Origin: Hericium rajendrae
Lineage: Eukaryota; Basidiomycota; Agaricomycetes; Russulales; Hericiaceae
Length of the DNA stretch: 64,000 nucleotides
Assembly (NCBI GenBank): GCA_033439255.1
Contig: CM065884.1
Span: 930,001 to 994,000 of the forward strand
Reading direction: 5' to 3'
Part shown: positions 12,033 through 23,157 of the stretch, piece by piece
How the letters are laid out: every line of letters starts with the position of its first letter
Position numbering within the stretch: position 1 is the stretch's first letter
Notes under the pieces: generated by a model
What the model was told of the DNA's origin: nothing
What the model saw: only the letters and a program-made list of their open reading frames with translations
Databases searched by the model: none
Position numbers and translations under genes: made by a program

Positions 12033-12843
12033 ATGCAAACAATCAAGTGTGTAGTTGTAGGAGATGGTGCGGTGGGAAAGGTGCGTCGCCAAGTGTATCT
12101 CAACCGTCGGCCGAGAATTCACCTATCGCTCTGCTCGCAGACCTGTCTGTTGATCTCGTACACGACGAACAAGTTCCCGAGCGAATATGTCCCTACCGTG
12201 CGTTTTATCACATCTCCACGTCCAAACAGAAGTGCAGACCCCTCTGTTGCGCCCTAGGTGTTTGATAACTACGCGGTGACGGTGATGATTGGTGACGACC
12301 CGTACACGCTGGGATTGTTCGATACTGCCGGTTCGTGATCCGCGCCTCGCCAGCGGGCGGACCATGCTGATGCCGTCATCGCCCTGCACAGGCCAGGAGG
12401 ACTACGATCGGCTCCGCCCATTATCGTACCCGCAAACAGACGTCTTCCTCGTCTGTTTCAGCGTGACGTCCCCGGCGTCCTTCGAGAACGTGAAGGAGAA
12501 GTGGTTCCCGGAGGTGCACCATCACTGCCCGGGCGTGCCATGCCTCATCGTGGGCACGCAGATAGATCTGCGGGACGATCCCCAGGTGATTGAGAAGCTG
12601 CAAAGGCAGAAGCAGCGGCCTGTCACGTCTGAGCAGGGCGAAAGGCTAGCTCGGGAACTCGGTGCGGTCAAGTATGTGGAGTGCTCGGCTCTGACGCAGA
12701 AGGGCTTGAAGAACGTCTTTGACGAGGTGCGCAGTTTTCTTGGCTTTGTGGCGTGTGCTCACATTCCGAGAACGTTCTAGGCAATTGTTGCTGCTCTTGA
12801 GCCTCCCGTTGTCAAGAAGAGAAATAAATGTGTCATCGTCTAA
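12033..12843 (+). CDS. cdc42: Cdc42 Rho-family GTPase
   Basis: Five exons: 12033-12080, 12141-12197, 12258-12330, 12392-12726, 12781-12843; 191 residues, exactly the length of Cdc42 orthologues. All GTPase motifs are present: GDGAVGKT (P-loop), the switch I YVPTVFDNY effector loop, DTAGQEDY (switch II), TQIDLRDD (the TQID form typical of Cdc42) and ECSALTQKG. The C-terminus is KKRNKCVIV, a polybasic region and CaaX box (CVIV) for geranylgeranylation. It controls actin polarity and hyphal tip growth at the plasma membrane through PAK/Cla4, formin and polarisome partners. The intact reading frame in a gene this conserved is a useful quality benchmark against the frame breaks seen in other genes here. 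Confidence 0.98.
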
Positions 12844-13973
12844 GATACTCGCCACGATACGAGCCCGTGCCATTCACCATCCATCTATCTGTTTCTTTTC
12901 ACGACCATCCACGATTTTCCCTCCCCATCTGCCTTTTGTTCCACTTTGCTGCCTTGCTTCTTCTTCTCTTGATCCCCTTGTTCTGCGTGCTGCCCGCGTA
13001 CTACTCAATACCTACCCTTTCTTTCGTACCCCGCGTGGCTGCGCCCGTGCGCCCGTGTTGAGTTGGTCGCCCTGCCGCAGCTTGTCGCCGGCACGGGCCC
13101 TGCGCCAGCGTTTCTTCTGTTTGGCTGTTCTGTAATTGTTCTGTTGTGGGGAACTTGGGTACATGGGGAAAATCTAATACCCGACTATAGGGATGGCGTG
13201 CGCTGAACGTGAGGCTGCCTCGAGTGAGAAGGATGTGTTTGCGCGAGGATCTTAGGCTGGCCAAGCATGCGTGCTGCTCACTGGCTTGTCATTGGCACTA
13301 GAACTTCGTGCTTCGCGTGATCTTATGGGGATGATTGGGTGGTTAAGAAGGTCGGAGAGCTAGAAGGCCTTTCGATTTCATTGATTTGTTCGGTGACTGA
13401 TCCTATCCGTTTCCGAGTTAAATTGGTCGGAAGTGCGGCCGGAACGTTTGCATATCCGAATCGCCACTCACCTGTTGCTGCGCGATGAACCAGCCCGCGA
13501 AAGCGCATGCAAACCGAGTCGCAACTGATGAAGAGCGTTCGTTCCTACACAGCAGTGGACTATATGTACAGGGAAGTGGCATTGGCACTGACACTGACAC
13601 TGACATGGACAATACGACACCAAGCCTGTCAACGAGAGCCCTGTCTGACAGCCACGATAAGAAGTTAGGTACTCGAGCGTTTCAATTTACGTCAATAGTC
13701 TGTGACGTCCATGACGTCGTAGCATAGGTACAATCGGAGAACAGACGGCATCGAACAAAAAAGGAAATCATGGCTTCGTCGTAACGCGGAGTCTGTGGAT
13801 GTCCGAGCAGGATTGAGCGCGGCGCGGGGACTAGCGGTGAGGCTACTCACAAATTTTTCTATGGGTGTAGGTAGGATGGGTGGGCGTGAATACATGCAGC
13901 ATGGACATATCTATGTGCACGGGCAGGCATAAATTGAATTCAGCGGGGAATTAGGACGGCGGGGGATGTCACG
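12844..13973. other. Intergenic region with a short ACTGAC repeat
   Basis: About 1.1 kb with no supported gene. Near 13583-13605 the hexamer ACTGAC is repeated in tandem with CATTGGCACTGAC edges. Confidence 0.5.
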
Positions 13974-14219
13974 CTATGCGACGTACCAGGCTTGGTGGGG
14001 GTCGGGGCCCGGCGACTGTGCAAAGACGCTCAGCACAAGCGCAACAGCTAAGACATGGAGCACATACACATAGGACGGCCAGTACTTGTTGGCGTCTTGT
14101 CTCTTTGCATGGTCGACGCCGCGCTTGATCTGCGCCTGCTTCAGGCCCTCGACGGGCGCAGCCAGGATGTTCGTGGCCATCACGAGGCAGATGAGGACGA
14201 AGAAGACGCGCGTAAACAT
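13974..14219 (-). CDS. Small secretory-pathway protein with dibasic sites and a second hydrophobic segment
   Basis: An 81-residue single-exon frame starting at the ATG at 14217-14219. It begins with a strong signal peptide (MFTRVFFVLICLVMATNILA, cleavage likely after LAAP or earlier), followed by a short charged part with two Lys-Arg pairs (QIKRG, HAKRQ) and a hydrophobic helix YVYVLHVLAVALVLSVFA near the C-terminus. Kex2-type proteases cut after KR, but no cysteine pattern or CaaX box links it to hydrophobins or pheromones. An upstream in-frame ATG (14264) lies too close to the likely transcription start set by the TATA-like box near 14300. Function unknown; it could be a small membrane or cell-surface protein. 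Confidence 0.55.
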   Translation of the reverse strand: MFTRVFFVLICLVMATNILAAPVEGLKQAQIKRGVDHAKRQDANKYWPSYVYVLHVLAVALVLSVFAQSPGPDPHQAWYVA

Positions 14220-14295
14220 CCTGCTGGTGGAAGAGCTGAGCGTGGTGAGTCTTGTCGGCTTCACCGGATCTGCCCTGGAACCGGGAGGTGCGGGG

Positions 14296-14304
14296 CCTTA
14301 TATG
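14296..14304 (-). promoter_or_regulatory. TATA-like box for the small secretory protein gene
   Basis: Reads CATATAAGG on the minus strand, about 77 bp before the chosen ATG. Confidence 0.45.
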
Positions 14305-15152
14305 CACGCACAGTGTGCCCTACCTAATCTACGCACAAACAATGCACAATTGCACGGACGGAGCGCGGGTGAGGCAAAGGGCTCGCCGCATTGTGGACCT
14401 TGCGGATGGAGACAGGATGGACTAGAATCCACGAACCACGTTGAAGGCAGAGAGTTAATTGGGCCCAAGTTTTCGGTGGAGTGGAGCGGATCGAGAGACA
14501 CCTCACGTCCTCGGAGCCCCAGAGCTCGGTACGTCCGCGATGCATATGCCTAAGTTGTTGATCGTGCGCAAATATTGGGGCGGTAAATTCTCGGACTAGG
14601 CAAATATGGCGTCGGTAGACGCTGTTCTCGGATGGATAACGCCAGGGCGAGCCAGCGCGTCTGTTAGTGATTGATATGGCAATCGTGGGTTATATTGAGG
14701 CTGACTCACGAGGAAGAGTACGACAATTTGGGTGTGCCGATGGCAGAGATAGTGCATTGCATACCAGTAGGAAGGAGTTAGGCCGCACTAAGGTTAAGAT
14801 ACAACGTTCGATAGCAGCGGCACACCGATCTTCGCGGTCCTGGATCATGAGGTTGTTTGGAGAACCCTCTTCTATCTGCCAAAGTCAGTCAAGCTGTCAA
14901 TGCTATACGGGCTCAGTCAGACAATAAAGGGACCACAAGGCCGAGGACAACAGATGTTATGTTTTTAGATGTGATTTCTGGAGATTTTGGCAACTTCCAA
15001 GCAAGAAGAGCGCACTGACAGACCGCAGCCACCGATAGCAAACAGGACACAACAGCCATTTCCTTTTCCGTCTCTCTACTGGAACGTCGAGGACAGTCAA
15101 GTTGTGGGTCAGCAAGTATTTCTGACTTCTACTAGTCCTTCTCGAGACCATC
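14305..15152. other. Intergenic region, nothing identified
   Basis: Divergent promoter space between the small minus-strand gene and SF3B4. No motif beyond the TATA-like box. Confidence 0.5.
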
Positions 15153-16415
15153 ATGTCAAGACCACAGGATGACAGGAACCAGGAGGCCACAGTTTACTTG
15201 GTGAGTCAGCGTCTAGCAACCTCTATGTATGGTGGCTGAAAACTGTGTTCATGACAGGGAAACTTGGACGAACGGTGTACGGACGCGTTGGTATGGGAGC
15301 TTATGTTACAAGCAGGTCCAGTTGGTGAGTGTCTGGATGAACGTCACCATATTCATGCTCTGACGCGTTTATGTTTGCCAGTGAATGTCCACCTGCCCAA
15401 GGACCGTATCTCCATGGCACACCAAGGGTACGGTTTCTGCGAGTTCTTGACAGAAGAGGATGCAGAGTATGCATGTAAGATCATGAATCAAATCAAACTG
15501 TGGGGGAAGCCCATAAGGGTTAACAAGGTCCGTTTCACTCAGGTCTCCGCCGGCACCGCAAAGCCCATCTCCGCTTTCCCGCCGTCCGCGGTGACCCGAC
15601 CTGTCTATTGCTCGTACCGCGTGCTGACCGTCGGTTCCCCCTTCTGCATAGGCTTCTTCGGATAAAAAGCAACTTGACGTCGGTGCCAATCTGTTCATAG
15701 GAAATCTGGACGAGAATGTCGACGAACGGCTGCTATACGACACGTTCAGCGCTTTCGGAGTAATGGCCACCACTGCAAAGGCATGTACCCTTCCTCATCC
15801 ATCCTCTCATCCTCCGCCGTACGGCATCCGCTATCTCTAACCTCCAGCTGACGCATACTCATCCAGATCGCGCGCGACCCCCAAACCGGCCAGTCCAAAG
15901 GCTACGGCTTCGTCTCCTACACAGACTTCGAGTCCTCCGACGCCGCCATCGAATCCATGAACGGCCAATTCCTCATGAACAAGGCCATCTCCGTGCAATA
16001 CGCCTTCAAGAAGGAAGGCAAGGGCGAGCGCCACGGCACGCCCGCGGAGCGGCTGCTCGCCGCGCAGGCGCGCAAGCACAACGCGCTCCCGGTCGCCGCG
16101 CGCCCGCCGCCTGCGCCCGTCGCGTTCGGCGCTCGCCCGCCCATGCCCGGATACCAGGGCCCGTACCAGGGCCAGTTCGCGGGCGCGCTCGCGGCGCCCC
16201 CGCCGCCCCCGCCTGGCTTCGCGCCGCAGGGCATGCCGATGATGCAGGGGATGCCGCCGATGGGCATGCCGCCGCCGCCGCCGGGGGGCATGCCTGTGTA
16301 CAGCCCGGGTGCGGGGTATCCGCCGCCGCCGCCACCTGGATTCGCGCCGCAGGGGATGCCGGGGATGATGCCGCCGCCGCCACCGGGGGGGCAGCAGCAG
16401 CAGTATATGGGCTAG
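15153..16415 (+). CDS. Splicing factor 3b subunit 4 (SF3B4 / Hsh49)
   Basis: Five exons: 15153-15200, 15258-15324, 15382-15527, 15652-15780, 15867-16415; 312 residues. Two RRM domains are complete: RRM1 near residues 13-86 ([23 protein letters not shown]) and RRM2 near 100-175 ([30 protein letters not shown]). Then comes the family block [21 protein letters not shown] and a Pro/Gly/Met-rich tail ending QQQQYMG. SF3B4 is a U2 snRNP SF3b protein that contacts pre-mRNA upstream of the branch point and binds SF3B2. The fourth intron (15781-15866) has a GC donor after AAG; only it joins TTAK to IARDPQTG. The third intron is longer than usual at 124 bp. Confidence 0.96.
15781..15866 (+). other. GC-AG intron in SF3B4
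   Basis: The junction AAG|GCATGT ... ATCCAG|ATCGC joins the strictly conserved RRM2 sequence. A GT four bases on would break the frame. Confidence 0.8.
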
Positions 16416-16981
16416 TCTGGTGTCGTTACTTGTTGTATGCTTCTTGTTGTTAACTTGTTTTTCATTTATCATTTGCGCTTCTTGGGGCCATGGAGCGAAA
16501 CTGGGGTCTTGTTCCGATGTCGTCTCGGTGCCGCTTAGTGCCGCAGGCCCGCAGAGAAGTCAGTCTCGTAAGATTCGCAGCATCAGCCCGATTTCATTTT
16601 GAGAACTACAGTAAGTATGTGATGAAATGAATGGAAGGTTATTAGTTGCTACAAATCTTCTTTGCTCCTCCACAACGAAACTCTACAGTAATACCATGCC
16701 AGAGATCAATCATGCCCGAGACAACCACTCCCTATCCGCGTCGATGCCAAAGGTATGTACGAAAGTAAGCAGGATATCGAAAACATGCGAATTGATAAGC
16801 CAAAATATGTACGATGAAAAAGAATGCGTGTCGTGAGCCTTCGATTAGGCCATAGTATGTGGATGAGATGCAATTAAAGCACGGCCACCATATATCCGAA
16901 TGGGCATTATTACGACCCGTCGACCCCAGATGCAATTAGAACGAGCGCAGGCAGACGAAGACACGAGCGAAACAAAGAACG
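16416..16981. other. Intergenic region between converging genes
   Basis: 3' ends of SF3B4 (+) and of the unknown gene (-). No gene seen. Confidence 0.5.
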
Positions 16982-18480
16982 TTAAACGCAGCTAAGCCGG
17001 GCGGAGAAGCGGGCGAAACAAGCGCGGTGTGGAGCGAGATGGCGAGGCCGGAGGGGCGACGTGCTCGTCGTAGCCCACGCACTGCAAAACACGGCTCCGA
17101 GGCAGCGTTCGCCGCGCGAGAAGGCCTGATGCACGCTGGCCACGGGCACGTGGGCGTTCAGCGCGGTCCGCTGGTACACCGCGTCGCGCAAGGGCACGTT
17201 GGACTGCAATCCAGTCGGAGAGAGTTAGTGCGGACGGGTGATTGCCTTTGTGGCAGAGCACTGGGGAGGGAGGAACGACTCACCGGCACCGCCGAGAAGA
17301 GTTCCCACTCCTCCTTGGTGGACCGGTGCCATGGCCATACGCGCAGAGACGGGACACGCTGGTACGTGCCGAGGTACTCGATGTCACTCGGCCGCTTTAT
17401 GAACAATTGGAATGCGATGCCGGCCTCGGGAATGCGGAGTGCCAGGGAGCGCTGGTCGTTCGGCGGCAGAAACGCTTGCTGTGTCCGCAGACCCGATTCG
17501 AGGAACGGGAAAACGTATCCGTGCTGACGTGCGTGGAGGTACTGCATGTCCGGCAGGATGTCACCGGCGGGACGATAGTTCCCACGATCAGCCCGTTGCA
17601 TGTGCGCAATGGTCAAAACGACGACCACGACACCCGCGCGCTAAAGAAAAAAGGAGGTGAATAGACGCTTCCTGCGACCAACAAATGATACTTACCTCGT
17701 AACGACGCAAAACACCCTCCATCGATGCAGCGGAGAACCGAGCACCTTGCATTGCTGCTGGAACGCTCGCCCCGATACGTCTGACCAGCTCTTGGAGCCT
17801 GTAGCTCCTAATCATCCTGCAGCTAACGGCCAAGTTGCCAGCTGGCCATATTTGGTTCGTAACGAACTGTGGGCTGTGGAGCTGTACACCCGTTGAGAAT
17901 GGATACGGCCCAAGGTCTGCGAGTGCCCTTGGCACATCGTGGACAACGAAGAACGCCAGGCCGCGCGCGAACGAAATCACGACGCGTCCGAAGACGCAGC
18001 GCGCTTCGTGTTCGAGGTGGTAGACTCTCGACACCGTCCATGTTTGCGCGGCGCATCGACGGGAGAGAAGCGCAGCGGACATGGCCCAGATGCCGCCATC
18101 CGAGGTACAATCCATGTTGTGCTCGGGATCGAGAGGCTGTAACTCTTCTACCAGCGCCCTCCAGGCCTCGCGGGTCTCGGCCGAGCTCATTGGGCGCGCA
18201 ACTAGCTGCTGGACTGAAGCGGGTGGCCGGCTGTCTGCATCGACAAGTCCGCGCGCTCCTCGTACGCGAGCAGTCGCAGAGAGGATGATCCCCTGATCTA
18301 GGGAATATTACGCGTCGAAAAGGAAGGGGTCGGCCGACGCGAATGAGGAGAACATACCCCGTGCAGAATGACGCAGTATGCAACTCGTGCTATCTCCGCA
18401 GGGACAGGAATCTGCCTTCCCGCCTCTATCACCTGCGTGACTTCTGGGGAGAAACTAGTGTGTGGGGGATTGGAGGACAT
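16982..18480 (-). CDS. Unknown four-exon protein with several hydrophobic segments
   Basis: Minus-strand exons in transcript order: 18480-18358, 18292-17696, 17640-17284, 17203-16982. All three introns are phase 0 and have GT-AG ends, and the 432-residue product is open throughout, which supports the model. I do not recognise the family. Visible features: hydrophobic stretches around AEIARVAYCVILHGGIILSA, VVISFARGLAFFVVHD and RAGVVVVVLTIAHMQ, compatible with membrane spans or buried helices, and conserved-looking Trp/Tyr-rich parts such as RVWPWHRSTKEEWELFSAVP. No catalytic motif was seen. The ATG at 18480 heads a short exon that fits splice phase. An alternative start at 18190 would remove the first 75 residues. 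Confidence 0.55.
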
Positions 18481-18954
18481 GAAAACAGAGAATGCGAACC
18501 TGGTGAAACACCGCCCGGCCAGAAAGCCTTAAAGCCATAGCGAGCTCAAGATACGTAGTAGGGATGTACAGCGTACATCGACGATACTCAAATAGCCGAG
18601 CAAATTTGTATTGAGCCATGGATTCAGCTTGTCGAGGAACGGTGATGGGTGGTGGTGGAGGCTACGAAGCAAAGGTTGCGCGCATGCGCGCTTGCGCGTT
18701 CGTCACGCTCAGTTTTTACCGCTTACGGTAACAACGCAACTTGCCGAGCGCACTCCGCTTCCATTTCCTCACCTCCTGCTGCACGGGCACGTAACCTCAT
18801 CTACGCTGCTCAACGACATCCCCGACAGACGTGTTTTGACCGAGAGAACGGTCTTATATCCTCGGTAATATTGTCTCCTTTGCAGTGTTATTACCGTGTC
18901 TCATGAGGACAAACTGCCAGATCACCAAGGAATATCTGGAACAGCTCGCTCAAG
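18481..18954. other. Divergent intergenic region, nothing identified
   Basis: Between the unknown minus gene and EMC4. Confidence 0.5.
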
Positions 18955-19725
18955 ATGTCTACGACGCTGGATTATGCATTGCTGGATAGCAAGTAAACCT
19001 TGCCATTGAGGTGAAATTGAACTGTCTTTCATTGATATCAAATCTTTAGGTACCGGAGTCTACGTCCACCACCCGGATTTTCCTCCATCTCGGTAGGCTC
19101 TGACCAACCGCGTTCCCACTCCCGTCGACTCATACTAATTCCGACAGGGGAAAACTCCTGCGAAATCATCACCATCATCAGAGACAAACGCATCGTATGA
19201 ACAGCTAAAGGAGAAACGCGCATGGGACTTCGCAATTGCTCCCGCGAAGCAGCTCCCGATGCAGGCGTTCATGCTGTACATGTCCGGCGGCGGTGTGCAG
19301 ATATTCAGCATGGGCATCGTCTTCATGCTGCTGTTCTCGCCATTCAAGAACATCGCGGCTATCAATACAGGTGAGCTGTCTAATAGGTTACGCGTCCGAC
19401 ACAGGACGCAGGCACCGCGTATTCTGGCAGTAGAATGCTGACTGGAAATCCTACCTCATTCTATGTATCAACGGACCATACCACACAGCCTTTGCACAAT
19501 TCGCGCCATCATCCGCTAAACCCGTCTCGCCCACCAACCTGTCATCCCCGGCAACAGCCCTCACGGTCTCTCCCTCTCCAGAAAGCCGTTTACGTCATCA
19601 CGAATCTCCTCACCCTCGCCCTCGGACTGTGGAAATGCCGACAGATGGGCTTGCTCCCCACAGGCACGGGCGACTGGCTCGCGTTCGAGACAAGAGGTGT
19701 TTCGCCGGAGCTGACGCTGTTCTAA
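18955..19725 (+). CDS. ER membrane protein complex subunit 4 (EMC4), with an apparent frameshift
   Basis: Exons 18955-18992, 19050-19092, 19148-19370, 19489-19725. The protein starts [23 protein letters not shown] and holds the family core [20 protein letters not shown], the first membrane helix ([14 protein letters not shown]...) and the second ([19 protein letters not shown]) followed by [17 protein letters not shown]4 is a core subunit of the ER insertase that places tail-anchored and multipass proteins. Exon 4 begins in frame as [12 protein letters not shown], but the second helix is read one base further on. One extra base is needed between about 19555 and 19585, in a CT-rich run. As EMC4 is highly conserved, an assembly indel is more likely than gene loss. 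Confidence 0.85.
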
Positions 19726-20270
19726 TGTCTGGTTATACGTACTTCAATGTTCTTCGCACGCGATGACAGCGCGGGTGAGTGTACCATAGAGCTGAGGCTT
19801 GTAGAATGGAAAGGACGGAGCCGAGACGTCGCAGGATGTCCGCGGTGGATACTTATTTGCAATGCGCACTGGTTTCACGGTCGCGGAATAGCCTGTCAAG
19901 AATCGCTGAGATTGTTCCTAGGGTGCGCGACTGCTAGGTGCTACGAGGAACGTTCTATCCGGCGTGCGGACCGCGTGTTCTCTTGGTCTAACTGCATAAG
20001 TATTCATTGGCAACAGCGCCCATGATTCAACTTGCCGGGTCGGTATACGTAGTTGTCGATTGCGTATGTTACAGGCTATTGACGGATATCACAGAGACTT
20101 GTCCACTTAACATAGACCGGCGTGAGCTCTGTGAACGGACGGGAGGCCTGTCAGCAATCTGCCAGTAACCTGTGGTAGGTAATAATGGCAATTGTTATAC
20201 TGTCTTCCAATTCGTCAAAGCCAAACCTACAATCCCGCTTTCTACCACACGTAGATGACCTTTAGACCTG
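19726..20270. repeat. Flank shared with other units of the pseudokinase array
   Basis: Two parts recur elsewhere. 19780-19930 resembles 22145-22295 (shared TGTAGAATGGAA and GGTCGCGGA words), and 19970-20110 resembles 25005-25150 (shared TCATTGGCAACAG and CTATTGACGGA). The copies have diverged, as expected for old tandem duplication. No gene is evident. Confidence 0.55.
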
Positions 20271-21343
20271 CTATATAATGTCGGCCTCCTTCGAATCCTC
20301 AGACGCGCCTTCAGCCTTTGTCCACGGTGCTTGAGAATATTTATCGAGGTGCGGTTTGAATCTTATCCAGGCCTCCTCACACCTTCGTTGTATTGTTAAT
20401 GCATCATCTGGCGAAGAGTATTCTGATTCGACTTTGTTGACAAGCTGCTCTTCCGTCTGGATATCCTCAGTGATTGTAAACGTGATTCTTCTGTATTGAG
20501 AATGTGCCTGCGATTGTCAGCTGAAAGAGCAAAAATTGTGACGAGCAATATTTGGACGTACAAGGACGACAAGTCGATTCCTCGTGCAATATTTGTGGAT
20601 CTTCTCGCAGCCAAGAAGATCAAGTCCTGGATCAGGGAGCCGACTTTGATTATCTCGCTGAACGGGACCCCCATAATTGATTCTTTGAATTGACAGTCGT
20701 CGTGCTGTTCAAGCGTCGAAAAATCGATGAGGACGACCCGTTTGAATTGGGCTTGACGAGCGTATGCTCGGAGAGATGTTGCGATAGTTGAAAGGTGTTT
20801 GCAGATGGAAACGGGCCAGCGCAATCCCAAGTCGTACCCTAGAGTTCCATTCATATCATCGCAGTCAGATATGTTTTGTATACAAGGTAGCACACTTACT
20901 TTGATATCATGGGCTGGAATGTGTCATCATCAAGACAAGTTCCGCAATCTTCCAGCAATAAACACGACAATTCCTTGTCGCCCTTATCGCCAATGAACCC
21001 CTTGAAGAAGCCGAAGAATCGCGGTACAACATCGCCTTGTAGTGTCTTGAGATAGTTGATATAGCAATAGGCCTCTATCTCGTGTTTTTCGCCTCACCTC
21101 GCGTGTCAGACCAAGCTTCATTATGACAGTCGAGTCAGAACCATCCACAGTGCATCGGCAGGCACTGCCTTCCAGAATCTCTTGCTGGGTGATAGACCAG
21201 CTTTGCCTTGGGTTTTGCGTCGAGGTTCGAGACGCCGCAGGGAGCAAATCTTGGGATTGTAAGTGTGTAGGGTGGTCTGTCGTCGGCGTTGGGAAAGTGA
21301 TCGCCACGCAAGAGGATGATTTCGAGCCTGAGGACTCGGACAT
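20271..21343 (-). pseudogene. Kinase-like paralogue A, frame broken
   Basis: Minus-strand homologue of the intact copies at 23158-24253 and 46447-47480. Recognisable parts in order: start MSESSG, the VAIK-like lysine (TVIMKLGL), an alpha-C-like helix with VVPRFFGFFKG, the LLLEDCG hinge, ALARFHLQTPFNYRNIS in place of the catalytic loop, VVLIDFSTLEQHDDC in place of DFG, a PDPG block, and the C-terminal DKYSQAPW motif. These parts lie in different frames, with at least four one-base shifts, while both family introns remain visible (the second ends just before GCACATTC). The catalytic Asp is missing (YRN), although the Asp of the DFG-like position is kept (IDF). Either a decayed gene or an error-rich sequence. 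Confidence 0.7.
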
Positions 21344-23157
21344 AATGACGTTTGATAGGCTCAAATGGGCGAAATGCGAGCGAGAGAAAGACGCGGAGAG
21401 CTTATCGTTGTACAGCAAGTTCGCCTTATATCGTTTGTAAGCCCTACCGGATGAAGAGTATGGGCGAAATGACGAGCCTTGTCGGTGGCTTAAGGAACAC
21501 GGAGGGACTCGTTCTCCCGGTCGAATGAGGTTTTGAATCCTACGTCGCAGAGATCAGATACTTGGTATGGTTCCAGTGGCGATAGTTAATCAATGAGGGA
21601 CTGACCTGAAGCGCAGATAAAGGTATCTCAATGCTTATGCTTACAGCTGGGAGACAACGACAACAAGAGTTGAATGGCTCTAGATCTGAGAGGCTTAGCG
21701 CTAGGGAACTGACCTCGTCGAAGTCTCCCATCGCTTAGCTGTCATTCGTGCCGTATTTACGTATCCAGCCGCATGCGAGATTGATTCAACAACATGTGCG
21801 CATTGCTCGCGGTCCAGTTCTTGCATCTGAAAGTTTCACTGAAAACAACACAGGTAAGTAACGAGTTCTCTGAGATAGGGCCCGAACTTCGTGCGTAGTA
21901 GTCCCCCATCCCCTTATCGATCTATCGATCTGCGCCTCGTCGACATCCTCGGCAACAGCCCACAGCCCTTCCTTGAGCTCTTCTCTGCTCTCCTCCCACT
22001 GCGCGCAAAATCCTCGCTATCTTGCCCTCGGACATCGATGGGTATCATCCATTTCGAGACTACATTCAGGGGTCACGGCAACGCTGCGTGCTGTGGTCCA
22101 TCAGCATGGATGATCCGTGAGCGCTTGTGAGTCCCATGCGCGGGCAGGCGGAGTGAATGCACCATCGAGTCGGGGCTGTAGAATGGAAGAGATGGTGCGT
22201 GGATTGTCTCAGTTCTTACAACGCGGATACTTATATGCAATTTGCACTGGTCTCAAGGTCGCGGATCAACCCATCGAAGCTCGCTGGATCGTTTCTACCG
22301 TGAGGCGACCCTGACTCGGGGCTTTGTGATGGACAGTCGAACAGTGCTGTGTACGCAGAAGCTACGACGACAAGGTCCAAAAGCGTCCGTTGAAGAAGTC
22401 TTGATCCAGCACCATACGGCATCTTTGGTCTACTACCCCGTCCGCGACGATTTGATTTGCTGGTGATGCGTCTCTTCAATCCGTTTGTTTTATGTTGCAT
22501 TGAAAGATGCTGAAGGGTTATCCGTGCTGGATTCAGCACCGTCTTACGAGAAGATCCCTTTAGACAAGAGTATTTCTCTCACGTTGGACTTGGTGATTAC
22601 CACGCCGACACCGTCTCTTCCGCCTGGTCCTCGTCCACGGCGTGTGTATACTTGAGAACATGGGAGTCGACTCGATCTCAAAGCGTCTTGTCTCCTTAGG
22701 CGACGTATGATCGTCGATACCGGATTACGCCCATCAGAAGCAGCAGATGAGTCGCACTACCTTTTCACCGCGAGTTAACTAGTCTTGGTACTGCAGTCCC
22801 GGCATCTTGAGACGAGCTTTGCGGGCATACTTGGCATGACGACAGGTGAAGGCGGCTACTGCATCTCTGTCAAGGTTGTCCCACTTAGGGAAAGACACGG
22901 AGAATTCCGAGATGTTTCAACGCAGAACAAGGAACAGCGTTTTCCTTGTAACAGTTCTACTTCGAGCTTCTCATAGCTCTTAATGTGTTCCATCAATGTC
23001 CTCAGGACGATGTTATTAAGTCTACCCTGTTTCTGTACTACTGCATTTTGTGCGGCTCCGTCAACACTTTCGCCATTTCCTTGGTCATTGAGTCCATCTA
23101 ATTTTCCTTCTGCTCTCCTGCCCTATCATTTACCAACGCCAATGCGCCACTCTGCAG
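21344..23157. repeat. Intergenic spacer of the pseudokinase array with diverged duplicated flank
   Basis: No gene. 22650-22860 resembles 24460-24680 (shared GAACATGGGAG, CCCATCAGAAGCA and CTTGGTACTGCAGTCCC). 22145-22295 resembles 19780-19930. Confidence 0.5.

Noticed and set aside
15837-16472. Long minus-strand Arg/His-rich frame opposite SF3B4
   Set aside because: Shadow of the GC-rich Pro/Gly tail of SF3B4.
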